Below, in pieces: positions 1 to 9,296 of a stretch of 64,000 nt of DNA. Position numbers and translations under genes: made by a program. The stretch covers positions 83,816 to 147,815 of the forward strand of contig PLZS01000082.1 of assembly GCA_003153555.1 (NCBI GenBank), read 5' to 3'. The DNA comes from Candidatus Melainabacteria bacterium (GTDB lineage: Bacteria > Cyanobacteriota > Vampirovibrionia > Obscuribacterales > Obscuribacteraceae). The number at the start of each line of letters is the position of its first letter. Within the stretch, counting starts at the first letter, position 1. A model generated the notes under the pieces. The model had not been told where the DNA came from. It saw nothing but the letters and a program-made list of their open reading frames with translations, and did not search any database.

Positions 1-1
1 T

Positions 2-877
2 GCACCGTTCAATAACGGATTTCAACTGAAGTTCAGTCGAAGCGGAAAGATTTACCAGGCGTTCGTGCGATCCGAAAAAGCAGCCAGAATGCTTGCTACG
101 AGTGCAAATGATTTTAATCTGCTAGCGTCAGCCGGGCATGCCACTTTAGAGAAACAGACTGCTCGTAGCGAGGACCAGAAAAAGCTTTTGTCTACGCAAA
201 CAAGTTCGTTTGTAACTGGTGCTGATAAAACAAAATTGAATTTGCGGGCAGGCGACGATAAATTGCTTGCGTACAATATTGAGTTCATCATTGATATCAG
301 CAGATCGATGAATGAGATAGATGGGACTGATGGATTGTCAAAGTTTGAGTGGTGTCGGAATCAGGTCACTGCTTTGTCCGACAGACTGGCTCCTTATGCT
401 CGTAACGTGACTATTACCGTCTTTAACGAACGGTATCAAACGGCAGAGTCTTGTAATCGTGACGCTGTGCTTGCAATATATCAGCAGGTGAAACCTCATG
501 GATCCACTGATCTGGTGGATCCCCTCATGGCGAGATGCCAGCACGCGCTGGAGAATTATCGCATCGGAAGTCGCCCAACACTTATTGCTGTTATTACCGA
601 CGGGTTGCCTAATCATCCCCATGATCCATTCGCCGTAAATCAAGCGCTAATTGATTTTACAAAAAAGCTATCGTCATCGAAACAGATTCTAATTACGTTT
701 TTGCAAATTGGCTCGACCTTTAATGGCACAGATTTCTGTCTCGACCTCGACCAGAATCTGGTAAAAGAAGGAGCGCGGTTCGATATTGTCGACACGCGTA
801 CTTTCGGTGAGTTGAAGGGCGCAGGGCTAACAGAGTGTCTTATTCACGCTATAGAAAAGGAAGCTGCAATTAAATAA
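2..877 (+). CDS. von Willebrand factor A (vWA) domain protein, 5' end outside the window
   Basis: The reading frame is open to the left edge with no in-frame stop, so the gene probably begins upstream. A GTG at position 65 could serve as start but has no clear ribosome site. The visible protein carries a vWA fold: the strand EFIIDIS leads into a DISRS sequence that matches the DxSxS metal-ion (MIDAS) motif, a Thr follows in GSTDL, and a third acidic site lies in the strand ending VITDG. Such domains bind protein partners through a divalent metal and occur in secretion, stress and tellurium-type proteins. No signal peptide or membrane segment is visible in this part. The next gene is on the same strand 88 bp away, so co-transcription is possible. 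The family is clear but the specific role is unknown. Confidence 0.75.
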   Translation, partial: APFNNGFQLKFSRSGKIYQAFVRSEKAARMLATSANDFNLLASAGHATLEKQTARSEDQKKLLSTQTSSFVTGADKTKLNLRAGDDKLLAYNIEFIIDISRSMNEIDGTDGLSKFEWCRNQVTALSDRLAPYARNVTITVFNERYQTAESCNRDAVLAIYQQVKPHGSTDLVDPLMARCQHALENYRIGSRPTLIAVITDGLPNHPHDPFAVNQALIDFTKKLSSSKQILITFLQIGSTFNGTDFCLDLDQNLVKEGARFDIVDTRTFGELKGAGLTECLIHAIEKEAAIK

Positions 878-965
878 TCGCTAGCTTTTGCCAGATCTGT
901 TTTGAGAGCATTCATCAAAGCTTTACAAGTCTCTGGTAGATTGGTTATGGGTCAGAGGTCGTGTT

Positions 966-1991
966 GTGAAAAGTGGCAAAAGCCTTTATCTTGCAGCATG
1001 TCTGCTAACGGCAACCTGGTCGAGTAATATCTTCTCGGTTCCAGCTGTTGCGACAGATCATGCCTATTCGCTAAATCTGACAAAAGTAATAGCTCAAAAT
1101 TTTCCACCAGGCGATCGATATGGTTCTGACACTCAGGACTTACTTCCGCCTTCTTTAGGCGGTCATGGGGCGAAGGTTCAACCCCCGGTAACACCGCCCT
1201 CGGCGTATCCAGAACCAGGGCCAGGACCGGGTAATGGAATGGGTTATGGACATGGTGGTCATCATCATGGTCACCACGGCCATCACGGATACTCATCAGG
1301 TATGAATGGTTCAAATGGTCCAGGTAGTTCATATGGGCGGTCAAGCTTGCGTCCATCTTCAGGCGGTGGAGGTGTAGTCATCTGGAATGCCGCTAAAAGT
1401 GGAGCGAACTCAGAGCATCGAGGTTCGTCGAATTCTCCGGCTCGCTCGACTGCTTTGACTTCTACCTCTTCCTCTCCTGCTGCGCCTTCTGCAAGTCCGT
1501 CAACTCCTTCCGCCCTTCAGGCCGCCGTCGACCAGACTCACGAGCTCGAGCAGAAGTATGCGCAAGAAGCCTCGGAGCAAATTAAGCAAATACACATCCA
1601 GGCAGGAGCGCGTCGGCGTGAAATAATGGCGCAGATAAACGGTTCCTCTGGAGGCTCAGGGCGCCACCAAAGCGGCGGCAGGCGTCACAATAATGGCTAT
1701 AACGGAATGAATGACGAATTGAAAAGACAGTTGACTCAAGAATCGACCTTTGAGCAAAAACAGGTTGAGTCAATACAAAAGCAATACGAAGCTAAGGAGC
1801 GTGCAATCCAGGAGGCGGTTCAACATCTGGCTGCTCATTATGATGCCGGCGGAAATGGTTCTCTGCCCAGACTTGGTGCCACTAAAAATGATTTGCACGT
1901 ACAGAACTACGAGATCAACGATACTTCAACTGGTGCAGAAATACCTTTGATGGCATCACCGAAAAGTTTGCACGGTACACCGACTCACTGA
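966..1991 (+). CDS. Exported Gly/His/Ser-rich protein with C-terminal coiled coil
   Basis: The protein has 341 residues. The GTG start is chosen because it is followed at once by a basic then hydrophobic segment (residues 4-30) ending near VPAVA, a convincing signal peptide. A mature low-complexity stretch follows (about residues 75-130) with clustered His and Gly (GHGGHHHGHHGHHG) that could bind metal, then a Ser/Pro/Ala-rich linker, then charged Gln/Glu/Lys-rich sequence (about 185-310) likely to form a coiled coil, interrupted by a Gly/Ser/Arg-rich patch. No catalytic motif is seen. It is probably an envelope or surface structural protein. The disordered composition makes homology hard to judge, so no function is assigned. 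Confidence 0.7.
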   Translation: MKSGKSLYLAACLLTATWSSNIFSVPAVATDHAYSLNLTKVIAQNFPPGDRYGSDTQDLLPPSLGGHGAKVQPPVTPPSAYPEPGPGPGNGMGYGHGGHHHGHHGHHGYSSGMNGSNGPGSSYGRSSLRPSSGGGGVVIWNAAKSGANSEHRGSSNSPARSTALTSTSSSPAAPSASPSTPSALQAAVDQTHELEQKYAQEASEQIKQIHIQAGARRREIMAQINGSSGGSGRHQSGGRRHNNGYNGMNDELKRQLTQESTFEQKQVESIQKQYEAKERAIQEAVQHLAAHYDAGGNGSLPRLGATKNDLHVQNYEINDTSTGAEIPLMASPKSLHGTPTH

Positions 1992-2116
1992 TTGTTTTAT
2001 TCAGTCAAGCGACTTGTTAGCCTACCTATGCGATACAAAAGCTCGTGTGCAGCAGTACGCAACATCGACGACTACAACACCCCAAATCAAAGGATTAGAA
2101 AAAATTGATCACTCAG

Positions 2117-2134
2117 GCACCATATACGGTGCCA
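2117..2134. repeat. Dispersed intergenic palindrome, copy 1
   Basis: GGCACC and GGTGCC form perfect 6-bp inverted arms around the 6-bp spacer ATATAC. The site sits between two convergent genes. Similar elements occur at 9211, 18069, 45234, 55772 and 56999, with a half copy at 59820. All are intergenic, and most share the arm core CACC/GGTG with a spacer near ANATWC. Confidence 0.55.
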
Positions 2135-2160
2135 CGATTTGATCGACGCCCGCATCCAAA

Positions 2161-2613
2161 TCAACGAAAACTAACTCGCCAAATTTGCTTGGCATCATCA
2201 GATTCGGCTTCGACCAACTGAAATCCTGAGTGCATCAGAAAACCTGCTGCCTCAGTGCCAACAACTTCAGCGTTTACTTGCAAAGCATCGTAATCGAGCC
2301 CTTTGGCAAAACTCAAAATCTTCTGCAGCAGTTGTTTGCCGAGCCCCATGCGCCTCCATTCAGTTGTGACGCACAGCAGATTCAGTTCGCAAATGGTGTC
2401 GGTCTTCTTTCTTGCCGCAGCCACGCCGACGATCTTGCTTTCATCTTCAGCAACGAGATAAGTACCATCGTGCCCTATATACTCCTTCTCCATGTTCATA
2501 ATTGGCGGTCGGGCTTGAGTGAAATAAGGCACTAAATAGACTTCGTGCATTACTGTCATGAGCAACTCGCGAACCATCGGTTCGTCTCGCTTATTTCCGA
2601 TTCGGATCTGCAT
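2161..2613 (-). CDS. GNAT family N-acetyltransferase
   Basis: The protein has 150 residues, the usual size for a single Gcn5-related acetyltransferase domain. Motif A is clear: the beta strand ELNLLCV is followed by RRMGLGKQLL, matching the (Q/R)xxGx(G/A) pyrophosphate loop that binds acetyl-CoA. Motif B is suggested by AAGFLMHSGFQLV near the C-terminus, the common 'A..FY...GF' pattern. The substrate cannot be read from sequence: small molecules, amino groups of proteins or polyamines are all possible. The ATG start is preceded at about 10 bp by GAGG. The gene converges with the exported protein upstream, and its own 3' end faces the intergenic palindrome. Confidence 0.85.
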   Translation of the reverse strand: MQIRIGNKRDEPMVRELLMTVMHEVYLVPYFTQARPPIMNMEKEYIGHDGTYLVAEDESKIVGVAAARKKTDTICELNLLCVTTEWRRMGLGKQLLQKILSFAKGLDYDALQVNAEVVGTEAAGFLMHSGFQLVEAESDDAKQIWRVSFR

Positions 2614-2690
2614 TCTGCCAATACCTCAATGCATTGGAGTATACCGCGAAATCCAGCAAAAGCTCTGTATGCCAGACCCAGTCATAAGTT

Positions 2691-2716
2691 GTTAGAAAAA
2701 AAAGCGTTTTTCTAAC
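2691..2716. terminator. AT-rich perfect hairpin, possible terminator
   Basis: GTTAGAAAAA and TTTTTCTAAC form a 10-bp perfect inverted repeat around a 6-nt loop. It lies between the start of the GNAT gene and the 3' end of the hydrolase gene at 2820. Read leftwards, as for the hydrolase transcript, the T-run is inside the stem rather than after it, so it is not a textbook terminator. Confidence 0.35.
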
Positions 2717-2819
2717 GGCTTGAGGTTTGAAAAAAAGAGGACCAGAGTCCCCCAAATTTGAGGATTAAATTAGAAATCCATCCTCGCCCTAAACGTACCA
2801 AATTCAGTGGCTGTAATTA

Positions 2820-4925
2820 CTAGTTATTGTTACTGTTATCAGCACCAGGGGCTCTGAGAACATACAAATTATGTCTGCCGAATCTTCCGCCCGGCACGAA
2901 CGATGCGCCTTGTTCCAAAGTGCGATGCTGCCAGGTTGTTCGACTGGAGCTGTTGTCGTACTCCCAAACTTGACCGCCTTTAATCTCACCGATGATGCCG
3001 ATGTGTGCGTTTCCACCCCCATTGTCTCCATAAACAACGTCACCTGTGTGGAATTGAGACTTGTCTGTTATTTGAATTTTCTGGTATCCCTTGCCTTGCA
3101 ACTTGGCGGCGAGTTCCTCGACACCAGCTGAGCCTTCGCCCTGCTTGAGTACACCAGCCTCTTGTAGAACTTTCGACACAGAAGCGGCGCAACCGAGATT
3201 TCCACCCTCGCAAGATCCGGCCCACGGAGTTTGAGCCCACAACTGCTTGCCGACATCTCCGGACGCCATAGCAACGACTTTGCCATTAGCCTCCGAAACA
3301 TCGATCCGATCAGAACCAAACTGTCCAGCCAGAGCCAGTTTGTACATATTGTTAGCGGTATCTTGATACTTTTGATATCCAGGATTGGTCAAGTCGGATT
3401 CAGTTGGTGTTCGACCAAGGAACATAGCCAGAGCCAATTTGCCAGCATCCTTCTCGCCAAGATCTTTGTTTGTGTCGATGCCCATGGCCTTGCCGTAATG
3501 CTCGATCCGATCCTTCGCAATCGTTTCTTGCAGGTCCTTCGGCATGTTATCGTGCACATCTTTGGCCGTTATGGCGCCATGTTTTCCGTCCATCTTGCCA
3601 ATGAAGTCGGAGAATTTGCCTGGATCAAAGTGGGCCGCGAAGTCCTTGGAAACCTTGCCATCCTGCGCAAGTTTGCCCATCATCGCCTTCATTTTCTCAG
3701 GATGCTTTTTCATATCAGCAAGGAATGCGGCTAGCTTTGCTGGGTCCGGTGGATCACCGAGATCAACGCCGAACATGTCGCCAAGCCAAGCTCCAATGTT
3801 GAATTGATTCATCGAATAACGGCCGACACCATAGCTGCCGTCGCTGCGTCTGGCCACGTTATCGTAAGGATGCGCTTTGTCTTGAACACCTGCCAGAGCC
3901 GAGATCGTATCTTCAACGGCTTGCACTGGTGGCGTCGTATCCCGAGCCGGAGCTTGCCCATCACGTGATGAGATCGCGCCATCGCCACTAGGAGAGAACG
4001 AATCATGACCACCGCCACTGCCACCGACACGATTCATTCGTCCAGATGCGTCGCCGGCAGCAGGTGGCACATCTGGTACGGGAGGATTGTGTATATCAGG
4101 CATTGGTGGCTTGCTGACATTGTTTTCAATGGCAGCTTCAACCTTGGGATCAACAAGGTTTTGATTATCTTCAATCGCTACTTTGCCGTCTGGAGAAACC
4201 TTTTGATATGCGGGACTTGAAGCGACGCGATCGGCCAGGTAAGGCACCAATCCAGCTAAGCTCTCTTTCTGCTGAGGCGTGGAATCGCCAGTCTGTCCGG
4301 GGTCACGCTCGACTTGAACAACTATGTTGGCATCAGGATTCTTTTCCGGATTATGCAAACACTCAACTGTTCCATCTTTTTTAACGACAAAATCCGGAGC
4401 GGAAGGAGGTGGAGAAACATTCTTGTCCTGATTTTCATAAACGACTGAAATCTTTGGTGTTTCGCCAGGCTTGAGCACGTCGCCCGCGTGGAGTTGATCG
4501 TTTGCATCGGACTGTTTGTCCGCAAAGATGGCATCACTGCCGGTGCGCTGCAAAATGTCACCAACAGGAGTTGCGCCATTGATCTTGGCTTCGCGGCCTT
4601 CGCCTGCTGAATGTTGACTGCTTGCAGCTAAAGCTGGAATTTGATCGGAGGCTCGTAAAGCCATAAAAGGCGGCGGAATTTCGAGCGATGGTCTTTCAGA
4701 AATACTGCTCTTGGTGCCCAGCGGAGTAATGATGACGTGATCAGTTGGATGAGCCGCAGGAGCAAATGAGTGGCCGTCTCCAGGACTACTGAGCAACTTG
4801 GTCGACTGATCGGTAATCGGTCGGCCAGCAGCTTGGTCTCCTACATTGGAATGCTGCCCAGTATGAGTATCGCCGCCGGCAGCAGCGTTATGTCCATGAC
4901 CATGTCCGTGTCCGTGTGCGGTCAT
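2820..4925 (-). CDS. Large disordered protein with C-terminal CHAP/NlpC-like cysteine hydrolase domain
   Basis: The protein has 701 residues. It starts with a His/Gly repeat (HGHGHGHGHN), then about 300 residues of Pro/Asp/Lys-rich probably disordered sequence, then an alpha-helical region (about 370-550). The C-terminal ~130 residues resemble a papain-like peptidoglycan hydrolase: Cys at about residue 579 in NLGCAASVSK, a GDVVYGDN strand, His at about 641 in NAHIGIIG, and a following EYDNSSS that could provide the third polar residue. This Cys/His layout is typical of CHAP or NlpC/P60 domains that cleave cell-wall peptides. There is no N-terminal signal peptide, so export would need another route or the target lies elsewhere. 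Cleavage specificity is unknown. It is 111 bp downstream of the VIT/vWA gene on the same strand. Confidence 0.7.
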   Translation of the reverse strand: MTAHGHGHGHGHNAAAGGDTHTGQHSNVGDQAAGRPITDQSTKLLSSPGDGHSFAPAAHPTDHVIITPLGTKSSISERPSLEIPPPFMALRASDQIPALAASSQHSAGEGREAKINGATPVGDILQRTGSDAIFADKQSDANDQLHAGDVLKPGETPKISVVYENQDKNVSPPPSAPDFVVKKDGTVECLHNPEKNPDANIVVQVERDPGQTGDSTPQQKESLAGLVPYLADRVASSPAYQKVSPDGKVAIEDNQNLVDPKVEAAIENNVSKPPMPDIHNPPVPDVPPAAGDASGRMNRVGGSGGGHDSFSPSGDGAISSRDGQAPARDTTPPVQAVEDTISALAGVQDKAHPYDNVARRSDGSYGVGRYSMNQFNIGAWLGDMFGVDLGDPPDPAKLAAFLADMKKHPEKMKAMMGKLAQDGKVSKDFAAHFDPGKFSDFIGKMDGKHGAITAKDVHDNMPKDLQETIAKDRIEHYGKAMGIDTNKDLGEKDAGKLALAMFLGRTPTESDLTNPGYQKYQDTANNMYKLALAGQFGSDRIDVSEANGKVVAMASGDVGKQLWAQTPWAGSCEGGNLGCAASVSKVLQEAGVLKQGEGSAGVEELAAKLQGKGYQKIQITDKSQFHTGDVVYGDNGGGNAHIGIIGEIKGGQVWEYDNSSSRTTWQHRTLEQGASFVPGGRFGRHNLYVLRAPGADNSNNN

Positions 4926-5036
4926 CAGAGCACCTACTAAGAAGGAATTGTGTCGGGGAAAAAGCGACAGCTGAAGACCAACATAATATATGCTTCATTG
5001 TTGCGACTCCATGGGGGAACTACGTAGATGTCCCTA

Positions 5037-8000
5037 TTAATGTGATTTTGGACGAGAAATAGCCTTGAGCAATTTGAAGACGGCAAACATGGACATGAAC
5101 ACTAAGAAAAATATTGCAAAACCGTCTCGCATAGGCTCGAACCACATAAGCATAGGCGCAGGACTAAGGGGTTGGGCATAATATCCTTGCTCCATTCGAG
5201 GCGCAAGACCTTGGTCATAAGATCTTTCTTGTTGAGACTGGACACTGAACTGACTTAGCTGGCTTAGACCAAAATCAAACGGTTTCTGTTGATTCGACTG
5301 AGCTGGCTCCTTCGACTGACCATAGCGGGGATCCACAGGAGCTCCAGTAAACCCCGGCACTGCAGGCGGGGGTGCTGGCGCGGATGCGGGTGCGGACACG
5401 GATGCTGGTGCACCATCGACTGGCAGCCATCCCTCTTGTGGTCCGATGGTGCCATTCGTCGCACCTTGAAGCGAAGGGGCTTGAGCAGCTGTTACTCCCT
5501 GAGCGGCTTCATCTCCCCTCAGATCGTCCACCGACGGTCGGTCTAGTTGTTTCGCGTTGTCGTTCTTGTTTAAAGAGAATACATCAGAAGATTCGGACTG
5601 ATCTTTAGCGCCACCGCCACCACTCTCCATTTCTTTTTTCTGTTCGAGCATTTCACTGGACGGAATGTGAGTATTTACGAATCCACCCAGTGCAGCAGAC
5701 TGAGGTTGTGCGGCAGGAATGGCTTCCATGCGTATGGGCTTACCCGAAGACCGGCGCTCTGGCAATGTCGAAACAGACTGCCTGAAACTTCTCGGAGCCC
5801 TCACTTCGTTGTCCTGACTCGCTGCGGACGAGAGATTAGTCAATTGCGAAGTGACTTTGTCGAACGCTCTAGTCTTCAACTGATCGAGAAACACCAACGG
5901 TGCTGCAGACGCTTGTGCTGCCTTTGCCGGAGCTGGATGATTTGATGGAACAAAATCAGTCACAACAGCACTGGAGATCGGACTAACCAAATGATACTTT
6001 TCGGCCAACATGAATGCTGGTCCTTGGTCTGCCGATCGATAGCTCTCTAGCAGTTTTTCATAACCGTAGAGTTGAGCAAGTGCAGGAACATCGTTCACTG
6101 ACTTCACACCTGCCGCCGCAACTGCAACAACACCAGTTACCGGCTTCCCACTTCCTCCTGAAGGCGCTGCTGAAGGCTCATCATGCCATACTTCAAATTG
6201 ATTATTTTTGCTCGAAGTTAGCTGCCACGACTTAAACAATCTACTCAAATCAGTCGCGATATTGCCTGTTCTAGGCACTCTCACGACATTCACAATCGGA
6301 TCCATGTCATTCATGAGTTCATTTGGTCCAGCCGCCACTTGCAAGTCGAACAGCAATGGAGTTGCAGATGGACGTTGAAGCAAATTCTTGAGTAGTGCCT
6401 TGTTGACAGTGCTAACCGGTTGAGCACCATGAATCCACAACACCGGTGCGTCCTTCAAACTTTTCATCAGCTGCACATCGTCAGCGTGACCACCGACTGG
6501 ACGATACTTCTCCAACAATCCAATCGTGGCGGCAAATTCTGACGTGTTTGAATAGCTCTGTTTACCGAGATAAGCGGTCTCGTCTCCCACCACAACAATC
6601 TGTGTGTTCACCGCAGACGGGATGTTCTTCAATCCCGTCGCCAAGTCTTGCACGTAGTGTTGCATGGACGCTGAGCCGTCGACCAGAACAACTATTTTCT
6701 CCGGCATTTTGTATGTTGGCGATGTCACCCGTCGTGCTACTTTCGACCCGTCATTAGCGATAGAGTTCGTCGTGACCGCAACTACACATTTGGGATCTCG
6801 TTCGAAATTAACCACACCGGCAAATCGAGCTAGTTGTGCTGGTTCCAGTCCGAAAACGGCTTGGTGCTGTTCACCCAGATCAGCCATACTGACCTTGGAT
6901 ACAGGCACCTTGATCGAATTATTTGAATTGATGCTGACATTATCCGGTACTTCGAACTGAAAATTGCGTTCTTCAAAAGCAGGTAACACGAGAGCGGCAC
7001 TCTTCTTATCTTCAGCCAGGATAAGCGGTGCAGCTATCTTCAGGCGAACTTTCATAGTGCTTTCTGGTTGGACAGGAAAACACTGGATCAAGATTTGATC
7101 CAGTCCACATGTGCTGACAAGAAGTGGATCTTTGCGTTCCACCACTGCCTGTTTGTAAATCGCTCGAGCAACGCTACGCACAAGAATGGTGGCGTCACGT
7201 TCCACTCCATTGACAGTAACCGTTGCTTTCGTGACAACTCCACCTGGTGGCAATAGGATCTTAGCCCGGGCTTCGCGATCATATTTTGAGACGTTGCTTA
7301 GCATGATCGACCAATCCAAATCTGCAACAGCCGCATCAGCATTGACTACCGCAATTACATTTGCTTCCGAAACAGACAATCCACGAGCGACACCGCTGAC
7401 ATTTTCGCCCGCGATATCAGCATCCAAATCGAATTCATCCTGCACGCCAGCATTCAGTCCAGCTGGATCATCGACCAAACCTGCATGCTGGATGGTAGCG
7501 CGGGCGGAGCTTGGAATCGGAACCGAGTTGAAAGGTTTTCCTGTCACTTTGTAGAAAATCGAGCGCGCATTTTCGATGCTAAGCGGATGTCCACTCTCAT
7601 AAAGAGATCCGAGGATATCCGTTGCTCGTCCAGATCTCTCGTAGCATGCGCGCAGCATAACTTCTTCACTGCCGTACTGACGCAGCCATTGAACTCCTTG
7701 CTTCTCAGTGAGAGGAGCGGCAGCCAGACTCAGGTTCATACGCGTCATCGTGGACGGCAGTTCGACTGCAACAACCAAGCAAAGCACGATCAAATGACCA
7801 ATATGTTCAACTTGATGGGGATCGAAAAACGTCTTCTTGCCAGACGCCAGGCGGCATACAGTCTTGCCGCTGAGCCAGGAACAGGGAATGGACAATAAGG
7901 GTGCAAAACCGAGTAACCCAAATCCAAACAACAAGGTGTACATAGCAGAATGTGGTGTCAGCGGCAAAAACATCAACGCATAAAGACAACCGATGCCCAT

Positions 8001-8423
8001 CGCCATTCCACTTATGAGCGCCATAAAGCCATAGTGCGCTGACATATCCTTTCGACCCGAAAGCCAAGCCATAAAGCTGCTCAGGGGAATCAGGAGAAAT
8101 AGAACGACGTGACTTGCTGACGGAAATGGATCAAAAAAATGTTGGGCACAAAAATGAGTCGTCAACTCGAAAACCATTGCCACAAGCGGCAGAATAACTC
8201 CAAAAAACAAGAAAATGGGTCCATGTTTGCTCGGAGCGATTTTGCTGACAGGAATTCCCCTGTGCTGGAGCAAATTAGCTATTCGCTTTGTTCTGGTAAC
8301 GCCTCCTGCACGATGATCTGGGCGCGCTGTCGTGCTGGTCTTTTGCGTTTGACCACCCTGATTATGTTCGACCATGCCCGTCCCTCGAGTCGTAGCTACC
8401 GACTTAACCATCCTAGCGGACAT
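5037..8423 (-). CDS. Membrane protein with VIT-like and vWA domains
   Basis: The protein has 1128 residues. The N-terminal part (about 65-225) has several hydrophobic segments that should span the membrane. Residues about 360-480 resemble a vault/inter-alpha-trypsin (VIT) domain, with strands such as AKILLPPGGVVTKATVTVNG and the VARAIYKQAVVERKDP helix typical of VIT proteins. A vWA-type domain follows with D582-G-S-A-S586 (DxSxS MIDAS) after IVVLV. A long Pro/Ala/Gln-rich linker leads to a last membrane segment (about 1098-1118) and a short basic tail. VIT/vWA proteins often take part in surface adhesion or sorting systems of the MSEP-CTERM type, but no sorting signal is seen. The start is uncertain: ATG at 8375 has a better ribosome site (GAGGG, 6 bp away) than the ATG at 8423. 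Confidence 0.75.
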   Translation of the reverse strand: MSARMVKSVATTRGTGMVEHNQGGQTQKTSTTARPDHRAGGVTRTKRIANLLQHRGIPVSKIAPSKHGPIFLFFGVILPLVAMVFELTTHFCAQHFFDPFPSASHVVLFLLIPLSSFMAWLSGRKDMSAHYGFMALISGMAMGIGCLYALMFLPLTPHSAMYTLLFGFGLLGFAPLLSIPCSWLSGKTVCRLASGKKTFFDPHQVEHIGHLIVLCLVVAVELPSTMTRMNLSLAAAPLTEKQGVQWLRQYGSEEVMLRACYERSGRATDILGSLYESGHPLSIENARSIFYKVTGKPFNSVPIPSSARATIQHAGLVDDPAGLNAGVQDEFDLDADIAGENVSGVARGLSVSEANVIAVVNADAAVADLDWSIMLSNVSKYDREARAKILLPPGGVVTKATVTVNGVERDATILVRSVARAIYKQAVVERKDPLLVSTCGLDQILIQCFPVQPESTMKVRLKIAAPLILAEDKKSAALVLPAFEERNFQFEVPDNVSINSNNSIKVPVSKVSMADLGEQHQAVFGLEPAQLARFAGVVNFERDPKCVVAVTTNSIANDGSKVARRVTSPTYKMPEKIVVLVDGSASMQHYVQDLATGLKNIPSAVNTQIVVVGDETAYLGKQSYSNTSEFAATIGLLEKYRPVGGHADDVQLMKSLKDAPVLWIHGAQPVSTVNKALLKNLLQRPSATPLLFDLQVAAGPNELMNDMDPIVNVVRVPRTGNIATDLSRLFKSWQLTSSKNNQFEVWHDEPSAAPSGGSGKPVTGVVAVAAAGVKSVNDVPALAQLYGYEKLLESYRSADQGPAFMLAEKYHLVSPISSAVVTDFVPSNHPAPAKAAQASAAPLVFLDQLKTRAFDKVTSQLTNLSSAASQDNEVRAPRSFRQSVSTLPERRSSGKPIRMEAIPAAQPQSAALGGFVNTHIPSSEMLEQKKEMESGGGGAKDQSESSDVFSLNKNDNAKQLDRPSVDDLRGDEAAQGVTAAQAPSLQGATNGTIGPQEGWLPVDGAPASVSAPASAPAPPPAVPGFTGAPVDPRYGQSKEPAQSNQQKPFDFGLSQLSQFSVQSQQERSYDQGLAPRMEQGYYAQPLSPAPMLMWFEPMRDGFAIFFLVFMSMFAVFKLLKAISRPKSH

Positions 8424-8530
8424 CTCCAGTTCGGTAAGTAGGGATTTTACTGAACTAAGGTTTTCCCTGTTCTCGTATTCTCGTCAGCGCTCTAGAATGT
8501 AGTTAAGAATTTGCCGCGAGGAGAAATCGA

Positions 8531-9151
8531 TTGTTTGAAATACTTGGCGGAATTATTGTTTTGACAATAATGGTAGCCCTCTCAGGCATTAAGGTCGTTA
8601 AAGAGCACGACAGGCTCGTCGTTTTCCGTTGCGGCAAGGCAGTTTCGGAAAAGGGTCCAGGGGTCCAACTCGTATTGCCAATCATCGATAAAGCGCAAGT
8701 TGTTGACACTCGAATTGTCATCTTGCCAGTCCAGTTGATCGAAGCGATGACCTCAGACAATATGTCCGTCAAAGTCTCAGCACTCTGCATGTATCAAATT
8801 GTCGACGCAAAACGCGCAGTGACGAAAGTGGAAAATGTCGCTAAGGCTGCCAAAGAATTAGCCGAAGGTGCCTTGCGAACAGCAGTGGGAAACAACGATT
8901 TGCATCATTTAGTCTCCGACCGCAAGCGCGTCAATTTCAATTTAAAGAACATATTAGACCGACAAACAAAGGATTTTGGCATTCGCATCTACAAAATCGA
9001 ACTCAAGGAAGTGAGAGTCTCGCGCGAAATCCGCAAAGCTTTGGCAAAACACAATCTTCAGATTCATCGAGCAGCCAACGGAAATGGCGGAAACGCCGAA
9101 CTCAAGCTGGCAACAGAGCTTCACGCAGACATGATTAACCGCCTGAGTTAA
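8531..9151 (+). CDS. SPFH/Band 7 domain protein (slipin/stomatin-like)
   Basis: The protein has 206 residues. The start is TTG at 8531, supported by GCGAGGAG about 7 bp upstream. Residues 1-18 form a single hydrophobic anchor (LGGIIVLTIMVAL), followed by the Band 7 signature: a KEHDRLVVFRCGK strand, the GPGVQLVLPIID segment, and VDTRIVILPVQ. This matches bacterial slipins, membrane scaffold proteins that form oligomers in cholesterol-like microdomains. It is shorter than usual slipins (about 250 residues), lacking part of the C-terminal helix. No NfeD-type protease partner is adjacent. It is divergent from the VIT/vWA gene (108-bp gap) and is followed by the PATAN protein on the same strand. 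Confidence 0.88.
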   Translation: MFEILGGIIVLTIMVALSGIKVVKEHDRLVVFRCGKAVSEKGPGVQLVLPIIDKAQVVDTRIVILPVQLIEAMTSDNMSVKVSALCMYQIVDAKRAVTKVENVAKAAKELAEGALRTAVGNNDLHHLVSDRKRVNFNLKNILDRQTKDFGIRIYKIELKEVRVSREIRKALAKHNLQIHRAANGNGGNAELKLATELHADMINRLS

Positions 9152-9210
9152 TAGACAACTAATCGGATGATTCAATGTTGAGAAAAAATTCCCTTCGATT
9201 GCCCAATACA

Positions 9211-9228
9211 GTCACCTTATATGGTGGC
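9211..9228. repeat. Dispersed intergenic palindrome, copy 2 (imperfect)
   Basis: GTCACC and GGTGGC flank the spacer TTATAT, with one mismatched pair in the arms. It is in the 145-bp gap between the slipin gene and the next rightward gene, so it lies in the 5' region of the latter. Confidence 0.4.
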
Positions 9229-9296
9229 ATAAACAGTAATGGCTTCGCCGCCTGTATGCTAGACGTTTCACTCACATCCTCGCCTACTGTTCGCTA

